NCBI RefSeq assembly: GCF_013282575.1
Contig: NZ_JAAAYE010000003.1
Coordinates: forward strand, 1-64,000
DNA: 64,000 nt
Origin: Paraburkholderia sp. NMBU_R16
GTDB lineage: Bacteria; Pseudomonadota; Gammaproteobacteria; Burkholderiales; Burkholderiaceae
Direction of reading: 5' to 3'
The position numbers and the translations under genes were made by a program. Position 1 is the first letter of the stretch. Each line of letters opens with the position of its first letter. This document shows positions 7,661 through 17,500 of this stretch, piece by piece. Below the pieces are notes generated by a model. It was not told the DNA's origin. It saw only the letters and a program-made list of their open reading frames with translations, and did no database searches.

Positions 7661-8982
7661 GTGACCACAACGGCAAGCAATCAAATGACCAAGCGGCGCT
7701 GGGTAATTGGCGTGCTGCTCGGCATCGGCGTACTCATCAACTATTTCGACCGCATCAATTTGTCGGTCGCGGCCCCTCAGTTGAAAGAGGCGTTCAACCT
7801 CACCCCGGCGGAGATGGGCCTGCTTTTCAGCGCGTTCTTCTGGCCGTACGCGCTGTTGCAGGTGCCGGCCGGGATCGTGCTCGACCGCTTCGGCGTCACG
7901 CGCGTCGGCCGCTGGGGTGCGTTTCTGTGGGGACTGGCCTCCGCCGTGACGGCTTTCGCAGGCGGCTTCGGCGGCATTTTCGCCGCGCGCGCCATGCTAG
8001 GCGTCGCCGAGGCACCCGGCTTTCCCGTCAGTTCAAAAGCGACCGGCTACTGGTTCCCGCGCAGCGAACGCGCGCTCGCCACGGCAATCTTCGATGCGGC
8101 CGCCAAGTTCTCCAATGTGATCGGTGTGCCGCTCGTCGCCTTCGTCGTCGTTCGCATGGGCTGGCGCTGGGGCTTCGGCGTCACGGCGTTGCTGAGCCTC
8201 GCGTACTTCCTCGCCTTTTTTCTGATCTACCGCGATCCCAGCCGGGACCGCAAGGTCAACGCGGCGGAACTCGATTACATCCGCCAAGGCGGCGCGACGC
8301 CGGAAGGCACGACGAGCGCGAGCGTGTTCGGCATGCTCGGCTACTTGCTGAAGAAGTCGAAAGTCTGGGGGCTCACGATCGGCTTCGCCGCCTATGGCTA
8401 TTCGTTCTACTTGTTCTCACCTGGCTGCCCGGCTATCTCGTGCATACGATGCACATGAACATTCTGACGTCGGCCGAATATGCGGCGATTCCGTGGGCGG
8501 TCGCCACCGTGGCGGACCTCGTCGTGGGCGGCTGGCTCATCGATCACCTGATTCGCCGCGGCCACGACGAAACCCGCGTACGCAAGGGCGTGCTCGTGGT
8601 CGGCATGCTGTTCGGCCTCGCCGTGCTGGGCGCGACGCAGACAACGAACGCCGGCTGGGCGATCTTCTGGATCTCGATCGCGCTCGGCGGCCTCGCCTCC
8701 GCGGCGCCTGTCGGTTGGTCGCTGCCCTCGCTGATCGCACCGAAAGGCGGTGTGGGCACCATCGGCGGCATCATGAACTTCGTCAATAACCTGATGGGCG
8801 TGGCCGCGCCCATCGTCACCGGCTACATCGTCGGGTCGACGAACTCGTTCACCAATGCGTTCATGATCGCGGGCGTGATCCTCGCCATCGGCATCGTCTC
8901 GTTCGTGTTCGTCATGGGCCGCATCGAAGCGATCCCCGAGCCGGAGCAACAAGGCGCGCGCGATCGCGCGTCGGTGGCCTGA
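7661..8982 (+). pseudogene. MFS sugar-acid transporter (ACS family), frameshifted
   Basis: The first part (about 252 residues) shows an anion:cation symporter family MFS protein: a first helix with GVLINYFDRINLSVAAP, then PAGIVLDRFGVTRVGRWGAF. After ...AYGYSFYLF (codon ending at 8416) the frame shifts. The downstream frame continues the same protein with LTWLPGYLVHTMHMNIL and runs to 8982, giving six more helices. A single missing base near 8416-8417 explains this; restoring one base before TCACC gives a normal protein of about 440 residues. GTG at 7661, with GGGAG upstream, is the likely start; ATG 7685 is the alternative. Context implies gluconate or related hexonate uptake. It may be a true mutation or a sequencing error. 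Confidence 0.85.
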
Positions 8983-8994
8983 GTCGCCCGGCGC

Positions 8995-9855
8995 TCACAG
9001 CGCATCGAGCGGAATCTTCAGATACCGCACACCGTTCGATTCCGGCGCGGGCATGGCGCCCGCCCGGATGTTGACCTGGACGGACGGCAGAATCAACGTG
9101 GGCATACCGAGCGTACTGTCGCGGCGCGTGCGCATCTCGACGAAGGCTTCCTCGGTAATACCGTCGTGCAGGTGAACGTTGGCATTGCGCTCTTCGGCCA
9201 CCGTGGTTTGGCAGCACGGTTCGCGCGAATCGGGCGGGTAGTCATGACACATGAATAGACGCGTCTCGGGCGGCAACGACAACAGCCGGCGCACGGACCG
9301 ATAAAGCGTGTGCGCGTTGCCACCTGGAAAATCGCAACGGGCCGATCCGACATCCGGCATGAAAAGCGTATCGCCGACGAAAACCGCATCGCCTATCTGG
9401 TATGCGATATCGGCCGGCGTATGCCCCGGCACATGCATCGCACGCGCCGTCAGCGCGCCGATTGCGAATGTCTCGTCCGCGGCGAAAAGGTAGTCGAACT
9501 GCGTACCGTCCGCCGGCACGTCCATCCCCAGGTTGAAGATGCCCTTGAACGTGCGTTGAACGACCTGAATGGCCTCCCCGATCGCGATTTTGCCGCCCAG
9601 CTCCGCTTTGAGGTACTGCGCCGCCGAAAGATGGTCGGCATGGGCATGCGTTTCGAGTAGCCACTGGACGCGCAAGCGGTGCTCGCGCACGAAGCGGATG
9701 ATGCGATCGGCCGATGCGCGTGACGTGCGGCCCGATTTGGGATCGTAGTCGAGAACCGAATCGACGATCGCGCAATCGGTCCCATCGCCCGAATGAACGA
9801 CATAGCTGAATGTGGACGTGGCCGAATCGAAAAAAGGTTCGACGAAGGGCCGCAT
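8995..9855 (-). CDS. MBL-fold persulfide dioxygenase-like hydrolase (Blh/ETHE1 type)
   Basis: A 286-residue metallo-beta-lactamase-fold protein. The metal-binding motif THAHADH is at residues 69-75; MHVPGHTPADIAY supplies the next histidine, VFVGDTLFMPDVGSARCDF the bridging aspartate and its surroundings, and FMCHDYPPD the last histidine. The GSARCDFPGG segment is characteristic of the ETHE1/Blh sulfur dioxygenases that oxidise glutathione persulfide. The ATG at 9855 with GGAGG upstream is used; the frame upstream of it is not conserved. No rhodanese or BigR regulator is adjacent, so substrate is inferred from family only. Confidence 0.8.
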   Translation of the reverse strand: MRPFVEPFFDSATSTFSYVVHSGDGTDCAIVDSVLDYDPKSGRTSRASADRIIRFVREHRLRVQWLLETHAHADHLSAAQYLKAELGGKIAIGEAIQVVQRTFKGIFNLGMDVPADGTQFDYLFAADETFAIGALTARAMHVPGHTPADIAYQIGDAVFVGDTLFMPDVGSARCDFPGGNAHTLYRSVRRLLSLPPETRLFMCHDYPPDSREPCCQTTVAEERNANVHLHDGITEEAFVEMRTRRDSTLGMPTLILPSVQVNIRAGAMPAPESNGVRYLKIPLDAL

Positions 9856-9980
9856 GGCAACCTCCAGTTCGTTCGAGATGTGTTTGCGCGTCAATATATC
9901 AGCCTCGGGGACCGATGAGGCCTTCGTCGCCAGCGTCAAAGACATCTATCCCGACAGTCGTCGAATGGGCGACGACGCAC

Positions 9981-10532
9981 TCAGCGCGATTGCCGCCGGA
10001 GCAAGGCCGCGAACGCGAAGCCGCCGGCGATAGCTGCGTAGACCCACGCCATCGAGCGCGGCGACAGATGCGACTCGAAGCCCGGCGTGAGCCGCTTGGG
10101 TACACAGTGATAGTCAACGGCATAGGCGGTCGCGGCCGTCGCCGCGGCCACTGCCAGCGTCGTGCCCACACGTTTGCGTGGCGAACTCGGAACGAGCGTT
10201 TCGAACAACACGCCCCAGAACATGGCGGCGCATTGGTGAATGGCCAACCCCAGCAAGGTGTGGCGGACACTGAAGCGTGTCGCGCGTGGGGCTGCGTCGG
10301 GCCATAAGCAATGCGTCACTGCATTGATCGGCGCATAGACGGTCGTCCCGTCGATGCGCGCCCGCCTTCCGGCCGTGAGGGCCGACAGCGCGCCGGCCGC
10401 CGCGCCCGATGCCGCGACGTGCCGGATCAAAGAAGAACGCTCGCTCGGCGAGAAACGGCGCATGGCCTCGCGCAGCAAGGTTTCACATTCGCCGTCGCGG
10501 GCGCGTCTCGTGTTCATCGCGAAGCGTTCCAT
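9981..10532 (-). CDS. Membrane protein of unknown function
   Basis: A 183-residue protein not assigned to a named family. The first 35 residues are soluble and charged. Hydrophobic stretches follow: HVAASGAAAGALSALTAG, then LLGLAIHQCAAMFWGVLFET, TTLAVAAATAATAYAVDYHC and SMAWVYAAIAGGFAFAALLR, giving about four helices with a basic C-terminus. It lies upstream of the persulfide dioxygenase-like gene on the same strand and after a phasin gene. AAGGAC precedes the ATG at 10532, supporting that start. I cannot propose a function beyond an inner-membrane location. Confidence 0.6.
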   Translation of the reverse strand: MERFAMNTRRARDGECETLLREAMRRFSPSERSSLIRHVAASGAAAGALSALTAGRRARIDGTTVYAPINAVTHCLWPDAAPRATRFSVRHTLLGLAIHQCAAMFWGVLFETLVPSSPRKRVGTTLAVAAATAATAYAVDYHCVPKRLTPGFESHLSPRSMAWVYAAIAGGFAFAALLRRQSR

Positions 10533-10591
10533 TTTTCAAGTCCTTTTTCGGCAAGCAGCGTCGTCCATGCCGACGCAATGCTGCGGTAGCG

Positions 10592-11137
10592 CTACCGCTT
10601 CGTCGAGGATACGCTTTTTCCTTCGCTATCGACGAGGTTGACCGAACGCCCCTTGCCGCCGGTTTTCACACTCGCCGCCTCGGTCGATTCGACGGTCGCC
10701 GGCAGTTGGGCATCCGGATCCGTGACGACGAGGCTCGTCGACGCGGACGTATCAGCGCCCGCACGCGCGAGTTCCGATGCATCGTCGAGCAAGGAGGCGG
10801 CCCATCGCGAGTAGTCGTTGAGACTTGACCAGCTACATCCGACGTTATCGGCCACCGTCTCGATTGCAATATTGCTTGCGTGGCCCCAGTAGGCCAGCGC
10901 CTTTTTCAATGCCGCCTGACTCTGCGCGGACGGCAATGTCAGAACCCAGTCGAGCGATCGCGTCGCCAGCACTTCATCGGCGATTTCCTTTTGTTCCGCG
11001 AGCGTCGTCTTGACTGTCTGCACATTCAGCTGGGTCATACGCTGCAGGCCGTCGAGGGTGCGATCCGCCATATCGCTGAGCGAGCCAATGGTGGACTTAC
11101 CGATGCGACCGGCCGATTCGAGTGCGGGTGTGTTCAT
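10592..11137 (-). CDS. Phasin-family protein
   Basis: A 181-residue amphipathic protein of the phasin_2 (PhaP) family. Phasins coat polyhydroxyalkanoate granules in the cytoplasm. The family region is helical (RTLDGLQRMTQLNVQTVKTT, then QKEIADEVLATRSLDWVLTL and ALAYWGHASNIAIET), followed by a low-complexity tail rich in Ser, Thr and Asp ending SVSSTKR. GGAGCAA upstream of the ATG at 11137 fixes the start; the longer upstream frame is unrelated. No PHA synthesis gene is adjacent, so it is probably one of several phasins. Confidence 0.75.
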   Translation of the reverse strand: MNTPALESAGRIGKSTIGSLSDMADRTLDGLQRMTQLNVQTVKTTLAEQKEIADEVLATRSLDWVLTLPSAQSQAALKKALAYWGHASNIAIETVADNVGCSWSSLNDYSRWAASLLDDASELARAGADTSASTSLVVTDPDAQLPATVESTEAASVKTGGKGRSVNLVDSEGKSVSSTKR

Positions 11138-11217
11138 CTTGTTGCTCCGTCGGAAAGAGGTAGGACTCCTGTAACGCGTGCCGCACGGCACGCATTCAAC
11201 TAGCGAAGCGCAAACCG

Positions 11218-11712
11218 TCAGCCCTTTTTCGCCTGGGGATTGCCGACCTTTTCTGCAAACTGCGAGAGCTTTTGATCGGTCGCCTTCTCTTCCTCCAGCG
11301 TTTGATGCAGCAGTTTCACCGCATCCTCCCGGCCAAGCTGTTTGCCGAGGGCGCAAAGCGTGCCGTACGCCGCGATCTCGTAGTGCTCGACTTTCTGAGC
11401 GGCGCCGATCAGGCCCGCATCGAGGATGGGCCCCTTCTCGAGTTCCTCGATCAGCTCCTGCCCTTCCTCGATGAGCCCCTCCATCGCCGCGCATTTCATG
11501 CGCTTCAAACGAATACCGCACATCTCCACGACCTTGTCGATGCGCTCGACCTGGCCGTGCGTTTCTTGCAGATGCGTCTCGAATGCCTGCGACAACTGCT
11601 CGTTGGTCGCGGCACGCGCCAGCTTACCGAGTGCACGTGTCAGTTGTTTTTCCGCGCTGTAAATATCGGAAAGATCGTGAATGAACAAGTCTTCCAGCGT
11701 TTGGCGTGCCAT
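11218..11712 (-). CDS. DUF892 (YciE/YciF-type) ferritin-like protein
   Basis: A 164-residue four-helix protein of DUF892. The start RQTLEDLFIHDLSDIYSAEK, the ETHLQETHGQVERIDKV helix and the KVEHYEIAAYGTLCALGKQL segment carry the acidic and histidine residues that resemble a di-iron ferritin-like site. Family members are stress-induced; their reaction is not established. GGGAG precedes the ATG at 11712. It is next to the phasin gene on the same strand, separated by 80 bases, which suggests a small stress or storage locus. Confidence 0.85.
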   Translation of the reverse strand: MARQTLEDLFIHDLSDIYSAEKQLTRALGKLARAATNEQLSQAFETHLQETHGQVERIDKVVEMCGIRLKRMKCAAMEGLIEEGQELIEELEKGPILDAGLIGAAQKVEHYEIAAYGTLCALGKQLGREDAVKLLHQTLEEEKATDQKLSQFAEKVGNPQAKKG

Positions 11713-11832
11713 AGCGAACTCCCTTGGATCGATGTGAAAAGCGATCGCATTTGCGATCAAGCACAAGGCTCCGCTCACGGATGCAACGCACGTGCCTCGA
11801 AACGCTCGAACGCCATGGGAGGGGAAGCGGTG

Positions 11833-12408
11833 CTACCAGAACGCCGAAATACCGGCGATGCCTTGTGCGCCGAACGCTCGGGCCAGCCGGCAATCGGCGC
11901 GTGTCATGCCGCCCAGCGCATAGACCGGCAATTGCACGCTCGCGACGAGTTCGGCGAAGCGCCGCCAGCCGAGCGTCGGCGCGCCGGGGTGGGACGATGT
12001 CGGCAGCACGGGAGAAAGCGTCACGAAATCGACCCCAATGGCCTGCGCGTGGCGCAACTGCGCTCGTGTATGACAGGCGGCGCTGACCCACTGCGAGCCG
12101 GATGTTGGGCGCCGCGTCGAGCGCAGCAATCGTTCGCTATTCAAGTGGATGCCGTCGGCGCGTATCCTCGTCGTTTCGGCAGGCCCGTTCAGCATGAGCC
12201 GCGCGCCGTGACGGTGGCAAATCGCGAGGACCTCGCCGGCCAATTCGTCGAACGACTCGGCGCTCGCGTGCTTCGAGCGCAGTTGGATAAGCGCTATCCC
12301 ACCCGCCAACGCATGCTCGATACGTGCGAGGAATGGGTCGAAGCGCCCGTCGGCCGGCGGCTCGGGTGTCACGAGCAGCCATTCAGGAAGGACTTTGTCG
12401 TCGCGCAT
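11833..12408 (-). CDS. ThiE/TenI-type thiamine phosphate synthase-like protein
   Basis: A 191-residue TIM-barrel protein. Family motifs seen are IQLRSK (beta strand and diphosphate loop), HGARLMLNG, RADGIHLNSERL, VSAACHTRAQL, FVTLSPVLPTSSHPGAPTLGW and a closing VYALGGM. This pattern matches the ThiE-like domain that in many proteobacteria is fused behind a MutT Nudix domain; here the Nudix part is absent and the protein begins at the barrel. It may act in thiamine phosphate synthesis or recycling, or may have lost that activity. It is unlinked to other thiamine genes in the window. Confidence 0.7.
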   Translation of the reverse strand: MRDDKVLPEWLLVTPEPPADGRFDPFLARIEHALAGGIALIQLRSKHASAESFDELAGEVLAICHRHGARLMLNGPAETTRIRADGIHLNSERLLRSTRRPTSGSQWVSAACHTRAQLRHAQAIGVDFVTLSPVLPTSSHPGAPTLGWRRFAELVASVQLPVYALGGMTRADCRLARAFGAQGIAGISAFW

Positions 12409-12474
12409 GCGGCAAAGCTACCAAAAGAAGCTTGCCCTGTCATCGCCTCGGCGCCGCGCCGGTCTCGCCAAGCG

Positions 12475-13488
12475 CTAGTTGCTCGAGCCGGCGGATTGAA
12501 AGGTGCTGGATGGGCACGCCGGATCCTTGCCCCAGTGATCGGCGCAGACGTGCCACCGGCAAAACTGGCCTTCGATCAAACCACGCGTCGAACATTCGGC
12601 AACGCGCTCGGCCAATCCCGGCACCCCGCTCGTCGCGGTTTGCGTCTTCTGTGCCGCACCTGTCTTCGCCGGCGTCTTGCCGTGATTGGCATCGTAGGGC
12701 TTCGTACGCGCCACGATTGCGGCCAGCAGATCGACGTCCTGGTCGGTCTTTTTCGCGCCGGCATTCGCATCCTTGCGCGGATGCGCCGATGCGACGCGTT
12801 GTGCCTGATGCTTCTTATCGGCCTCGCGAACGGTGTGCGACGCCGTGGTCGTCTTCGTCGCCTTCGCCGTCTTCGTCGCCTCACGCGCCGCGACGGCGCT
12901 CTTCGCGTGCACTGCCGGCGCGGCCGCACTGCCCGATGCCGATGCGCCGTCGCTCAAGGCGCGGGAAAGACGCTCGCTGTCGGACGCACTCGCACCGATC
13001 GCCCCCATCGCGGCGGGTGCAGCGCTCGCCGCCGAGGCAAGCGCACCGGCAGGTGCGGTGGCCGGGCGATCGTTAGCCGCAGTATCGGCCACGATGACAG
13101 CCGGCTGCGGAGACGATGCCGTCGTCTTGAGCGTGTCGGCCGCGGTGCCTGCTGCGTCGGCTATGACCGTCGCGGCCGCCGCGCTCGCTGCCGGTACTGC
13201 CGCCGCCGTCTTTTGAACACCGTCGAGCGCCGATGCCACGGGCGGGCTCGTCTGGCCATCGTCCCGTGACACGCGCTGCCACTGCCAGGCGCCGAATGCA
13301 CTCAGGCCCAGCGCCGCGGCGACGACGACGATCCAAAGCTTGTTGGAGCGGCGCGTCGGATTCGGCTGCGCAGCGACACGGCCTTCCAGATTCGCGAGAA
13401 TCCGCGAATCGTTATCAGCGGCGCTCTTGGCCGTCTCGGAAAGCAGGCTCGGCCGCGCTTTGGAACTGGGACTGTCCGGCGCACTCAT
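12475..13488 (-). CDS. TagY-like T6SS-associated single-pass membrane protein
   Basis: A 337-residue protein with a short cytoplasmic N-terminus, one helix at about residues 50-70 (KLWIVVVAAALGLSAFGAWQ), a long Ala/Thr/Lys-rich periplasmic region, and a compact C-terminus with four cysteines (in ECSTRGLIEGQFCRWHVCAD and GKDPACP). The middle is low complexity, so similarity searches will be dominated by composition; the cysteine module is the part likely to be structured. It is divergent from tagX at the edge of the T6SS cluster, the location I recall for tagY in Burkholderia. Role in secretion is inferred from location only. Confidence 0.5.
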   Translation of the reverse strand: MSAPDSPSSKARPSLLSETAKSAADNDSRILANLEGRVAAQPNPTRRSNKLWIVVVAAALGLSAFGAWQWQRVSRDDGQTSPPVASALDGVQKTAAAVPAASAAAATVIADAAGTAADTLKTTASSPQPAVIVADTAANDRPATAPAGALASAASAAPAAMGAIGASASDSERLSRALSDGASASGSAAAPAVHAKSAVAAREATKTAKATKTTTASHTVREADKKHQAQRVASAHPRKDANAGAKKTDQDVDLLAAIVARTKPYDANHGKTPAKTGAAQKTQTATSGVPGLAERVAECSTRGLIEGQFCRWHVCADHWGKDPACPSSTFQSAGSSN

Positions 13489-13613
13489 TCACTGTCTCAT
13501 TGAATTTGGGTTTAATTCGCCGCGATAATGCAATCCGGCCCGCCTTGCAGCAGGCCAGATTCTAAGATCAAGCATTACAAAAGACAATTTATTTCCCAGC
13601 TACGGGGCCGAAC

Positions 13614-14477
13614 TTGATTGCCGTTGCGCTTACCGCCTATTTTGCTCTCGCCGTCACGCTGGCAGCCGTGCTGCTATTGCCACAGGCGCGTACCGCACTG
13701 ATCAATGCCGCGCTTCATATACAGCGCCGCGTAGGACGTCGCGCCTCGCTGCGTATGACACAAGCACGCGATCGGATAAGGAAATCAGTAAAAATTTCGC
13801 GATCGACGATTGGAAATACGAAAAAAATACTGATTCGACGTCGCTTGATGATTTTCATTACGACAGGTATCCTTGCCGCGCCTCCACTGCTTGCAATTGC
13901 ACTGCGCGGCAAGCTGTTATTTCAGTATGACGGCGAAACGCGGGCGCCCGACGAGAAAATCGCCGCTTTGCTGCATGGCGAACAGCTCGTTCCACCGCCG
14001 CCGTTGCCGCCGGAGGTTTTCGCGACGCAAGAAGTCGAACAGGTCCGTCCAGCATTACGCGACGCGAGTCGCGATTGGAGTTTGCTGGATGCGGACTTTA
14101 GAACGCGGCTGTTGCTCGTGTACAAAATCATGCGCGAGCAATACGGCTATGAAATGGCTTTGCTCGAAGGTTACCGAAGTCCGGATCGACAAAACCGGCT
14201 GGCGCAGCTGGGGGGTGTCACAAATGCTGCCGCATATCAGAGCTATCACCAATACGGCCTCGCCGCCGATAACGCCTTTTTGCGAGACGGCAAGCTCGTC
14301 ATTTCAGAAAAAGATCCGTGGGCCATGCGCGGTTATCAGCTGTACGGGCAAACGGCCGAACAGGTCGGCTTGACCTGGGGCGGACGATGGAAATTGATGG
14401 ATCTGGGGCACGTCGAATATCACAAGCCCGGATTTGTTCTGCGGCGCGCCGCCGCCCTTTCCGTTTCCACCCGGTAA
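13614..14477 (+). CDS. tagX: TagX-type M15 peptidase for T6SS assembly
   Basis: A 287-residue membrane-anchored peptidase of the M15 (VanY/D-Ala-D-Ala carboxypeptidase-like) family. The zinc motif SYHQYGLAAD is at residues 210-219 (His212, Asp219) and HVEYH at 266-270 (Glu268, His270). Two hydrophobic segments, at about 3-25 and 78-97, precede the periplasmic domain. In Acinetobacter TagX cuts peptidoglycan so the T6SS can cross the wall; the same role is inferred here. It starts with TTG at 13614 by frame, though the start is weakly supported. It lies 60 bases upstream of tssM and probably shares its transcript. Confidence 0.8.
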   Translation: MIAVALTAYFALAVTLAAVLLLPQARTALINAALHIQRRVGRRASLRMTQARDRIRKSVKISRSTIGNTKKILIRRRLMIFITTGILAAPPLLAIALRGKLLFQYDGETRAPDEKIAALLHGEQLVPPPPLPPEVFATQEVEQVRPALRDASRDWSLLDADFRTRLLLVYKIMREQYGYEMALLEGYRSPDRQNRLAQLGGVTNAAAYQSYHQYGLAADNAFLRDGKLVISEKDPWAMRGYQLYGQTAEQVGLTWGGRWKLMDLGHVEYHKPGFVLRRAAALSVSTR

Positions 14478-14537
14478 TCGAATCAAAAGCTGCTTTTGCC
14501 GCGCTGTCGTCGCGCCATTCATATAGAAGAACGTCTT

Positions 14538-17500
14538 ATGCAACGCCTGCTCAATGCGCTCACCCATAAACGCACGATGACCGTTTTCGGCCTGCTCGTC
14601 GTCGCCATCATCCTCTTCGGAGGCGCGCTCTGGTTCGACATTCCGCTCGCGTGGCCCGGCGCGGCGTTCGCTGGGCTCCTGCTGATCGTGCTCGTCGTCT
14701 GGCTTTGGAGGCGCCGGGCCGCCCGGCGAGCCAACAGCAAGCTTGGCGAGATGCTCGAACAACAGGCCGAAGCCGACAAGGCCGCCGCGGTCCAGCAGCC
14801 TGCCAAGCAAGCGGAGCTCGACGTTCTGCGCACGCGGCTCGTCGATGCGGTACGCGCGATCAAGACATCGAAGATCGGACAGATATCGGGCGGCTCCGCG
14901 CTTTATGAGCTGCCGTGGTACATCGTGATCGGCAATCCTGCCGCGGGCAAGAGCAGCGCCGTGCTGAACTCCGGGCTCCAGTTTCCGTTCGCCGACAAGA
15001 ACGACGCGGTAATTCACGGGATCGGCGGCACGCGCAATTGCGATTGGTTCTTCACGACCGAAGGCATCCTGCTCGATACAGCCGGCCGCTATTCGGTGCA
15101 CGAGGAAGATCGCACGGAATGGCTCGGTTTTCTCGGGTTGCTCAAGCGCTATCGGCCCAAGGCGCCCATCAATGGGATCATCGTCACGGCGAGCATCGCG
15201 GAGCTGACGTCGAGCCGTCCCGATGCCACCATCAACCTCGCCCGCAGCTTGCGCCAGCGCGTGCAGGAATTGACCGAGAAGCTCGAAGTCTTCGCCCCGG
15301 TCTACGTCATGTTCACGAAGGCCGACCTGATCACCGGCTTCGCCGAATTCTTCGGCGGGGGCGAGCGCCATGAATACGAACGCGTCTGGGGTGCCACGCT
15401 GCCCTATGAGCCCGACGAAAGACGGGACGTCGTCGCGCAGTTCGACGAGCGTTTCGAGGAACTCTACGAGGGCTTGAAGGAAATCAGCATCGCCCAGATG
15501 TCGATCAATCGAGGCAACAAGCTGTCGCCCGGGCAACTGAGCTTCCCGCTCGAATTCCTCGCCATCAAGCCGGCGCTGCGCATGTTCCTCGCGACGCTGT
15601 TCGAGAACAATCCATTCCAATACAAGCCGATCCTGCGCGGCTTTTATTTCACGAGCGCACTGCAAGAGGGCCAGACGAACAGCGCCGCGGCGCTTCGCAT
15701 CGGCACGCGCTTTGGCCTCGCGACCGACAATCTGCCCGCGCCGCAGGCGCCCTCCTCGCAAAACGGTTTTTTCCTGCGCGATCTGTTCTCGAAGGTGATT
15801 TTCGCCGATCGCCAGACCGTGCGACAGTTCGCGAGCCCGGCCAAGACACGGCTGCGCTACGGCACGTTCTTCACGTTCGTCGCGGTACTGGCGCTGGCGC
15901 TCGGTGGCTGGACGTGGTCCACGATCGGCAATCAGCAGCTCGTCGCGAACGTGCAGGCCGATCTCGACAACGTCGTTCGCATTCAGCAAGGCCACAACGA
16001 TCTCCAATCGCGCCTGCAGGCGATGGACATTCTCGAAGACCGCATCGATCAACTCGAACAGTTCCGCCGCGATCGACCGCTCTCCGTTTCGCTCGGCCTG
16101 TATCAGGGCGATCGCATCGAGCAGCGCTTGCTCGCCGAGTACTACCGCGGCGCAAAGCAATTGATGCTCGATCCGGTCTCGCAGAACCTTGCATCGTTCC
16201 TGCGCGACGTCAATGCGCACCCCGATCAGTTGACACCGCTCACGCGCCCTCCCGAATCGGGCGCCGTGACCGTTTCCGCGCGCAGCGGCACGTCGGCGCT
16301 GAATCAGCAAAACGCGCAAGGCGGGCTTTACAGCGATGCCTCGCCGAGCAACGTCGAAGATGCCTATAACGCACTCAAGACCTACCTGATGCTGTCGGAC
16401 AAGCGTCATGTCGAGGCGGCTCATCTGACCGATCAACTCGCACGTTTCTGGCGGGGTTGGCTCGAGACGAATCGCGGCAACATGCCACGCGGCGACATGA
16501 TCAGGAGTGCCGAACGCATGATCACGTTCTATCTCTCGCGTGTATCCGACGACGACTGGCCGATGATCGACGCCAATCTTTCGCTCGTCGATCAGACCCG
16601 CGAGAACCTGCGCCACGTCGTGCGAGGCATGCCGGCGCGTCAGCGCGTGTACGAGGAAATCAAGGCGCGCGCTTCGACCCGGTTCGCACCGATGACGGTG
16701 GCGCGCATCGTCGGCGACAACAACGCCAATCTCGTCGCCGGCAGCTACGCGATTCCGGGCACGTTCACGCGCGATGCCTGGTTCCAGTACGTGCAGCCCG
16801 CCATTCGCGATGCCGCCACGAAAGAGCTGCAGGCGAAGGATTGGGTGCTCAACACCGCGTCGCAGGACGATCTCACGCTCGAGGGCAGCCCCGAACAAAT
16901 CCAGAAAGCGCTGGTCGGCATGTACAAGACCGACTATGCGCAGCACTGGCAGCGCTTCATGCAGGGTATCGCCATTCAGGATTTCGGCAGTTTCGATCAG
17001 GCCGTCGCATCCATGAACCGTCTCGGCGACCCGCAGGATTCGCCGATTCGCAAGATCTTCGAGACTGCATACGACCAGACCGCCTGGGACAATCCGGCAC
17101 TCGCTTCCACTACGCTGCAGCGCGCGCAAAAGGGCGTGAGCGGCTGGTTCAAGCGGATGTTCTCGTCACGCGAGCAGGCTGCGCAAAACGCCGGCATCGA
17201 CATCGATCCGGGCGCGCTCGCGCCGACGACGATCGGCCCGGTGGGCACGGCATTCACCGGTCTTGCGCGCATCGTCGCCAAGCAGGGAGACAATTCCTTG
17301 CTTCGGGGCTACATGGAGACGCTCTCGAAGGTGCGCACGCGCTTCAATCTGCTCAAGAATCAGGGCGACCCCGGCCCTGGCGCGCGCGAGCTGATGCAGC
17401 AAACGCTCGAGGGCAACGGCTCGGAGCTTGCCGATTCGCTGAAGTTCGTCGACGAGCAGATGCTCACCGGTCTGACCGACGATCAACGCAAGGCGCTGCG

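Noticed and set aside
6944-8458. A long frame running from upstream of gntK into the transporter, suggesting a kinase-transporter fusion.
   Set aside because: The first part is an out-of-frame reading of gntK. Only the portion from about 7661 is transporter sequence.
14304-17129. A 941-codon open frame on the minus strand across tagX and tssM.
   Set aside because: It is antisense to well-supported tagX/tssM. High GC with strong third-position bias produces long antisense frames; its protein shows no family features.
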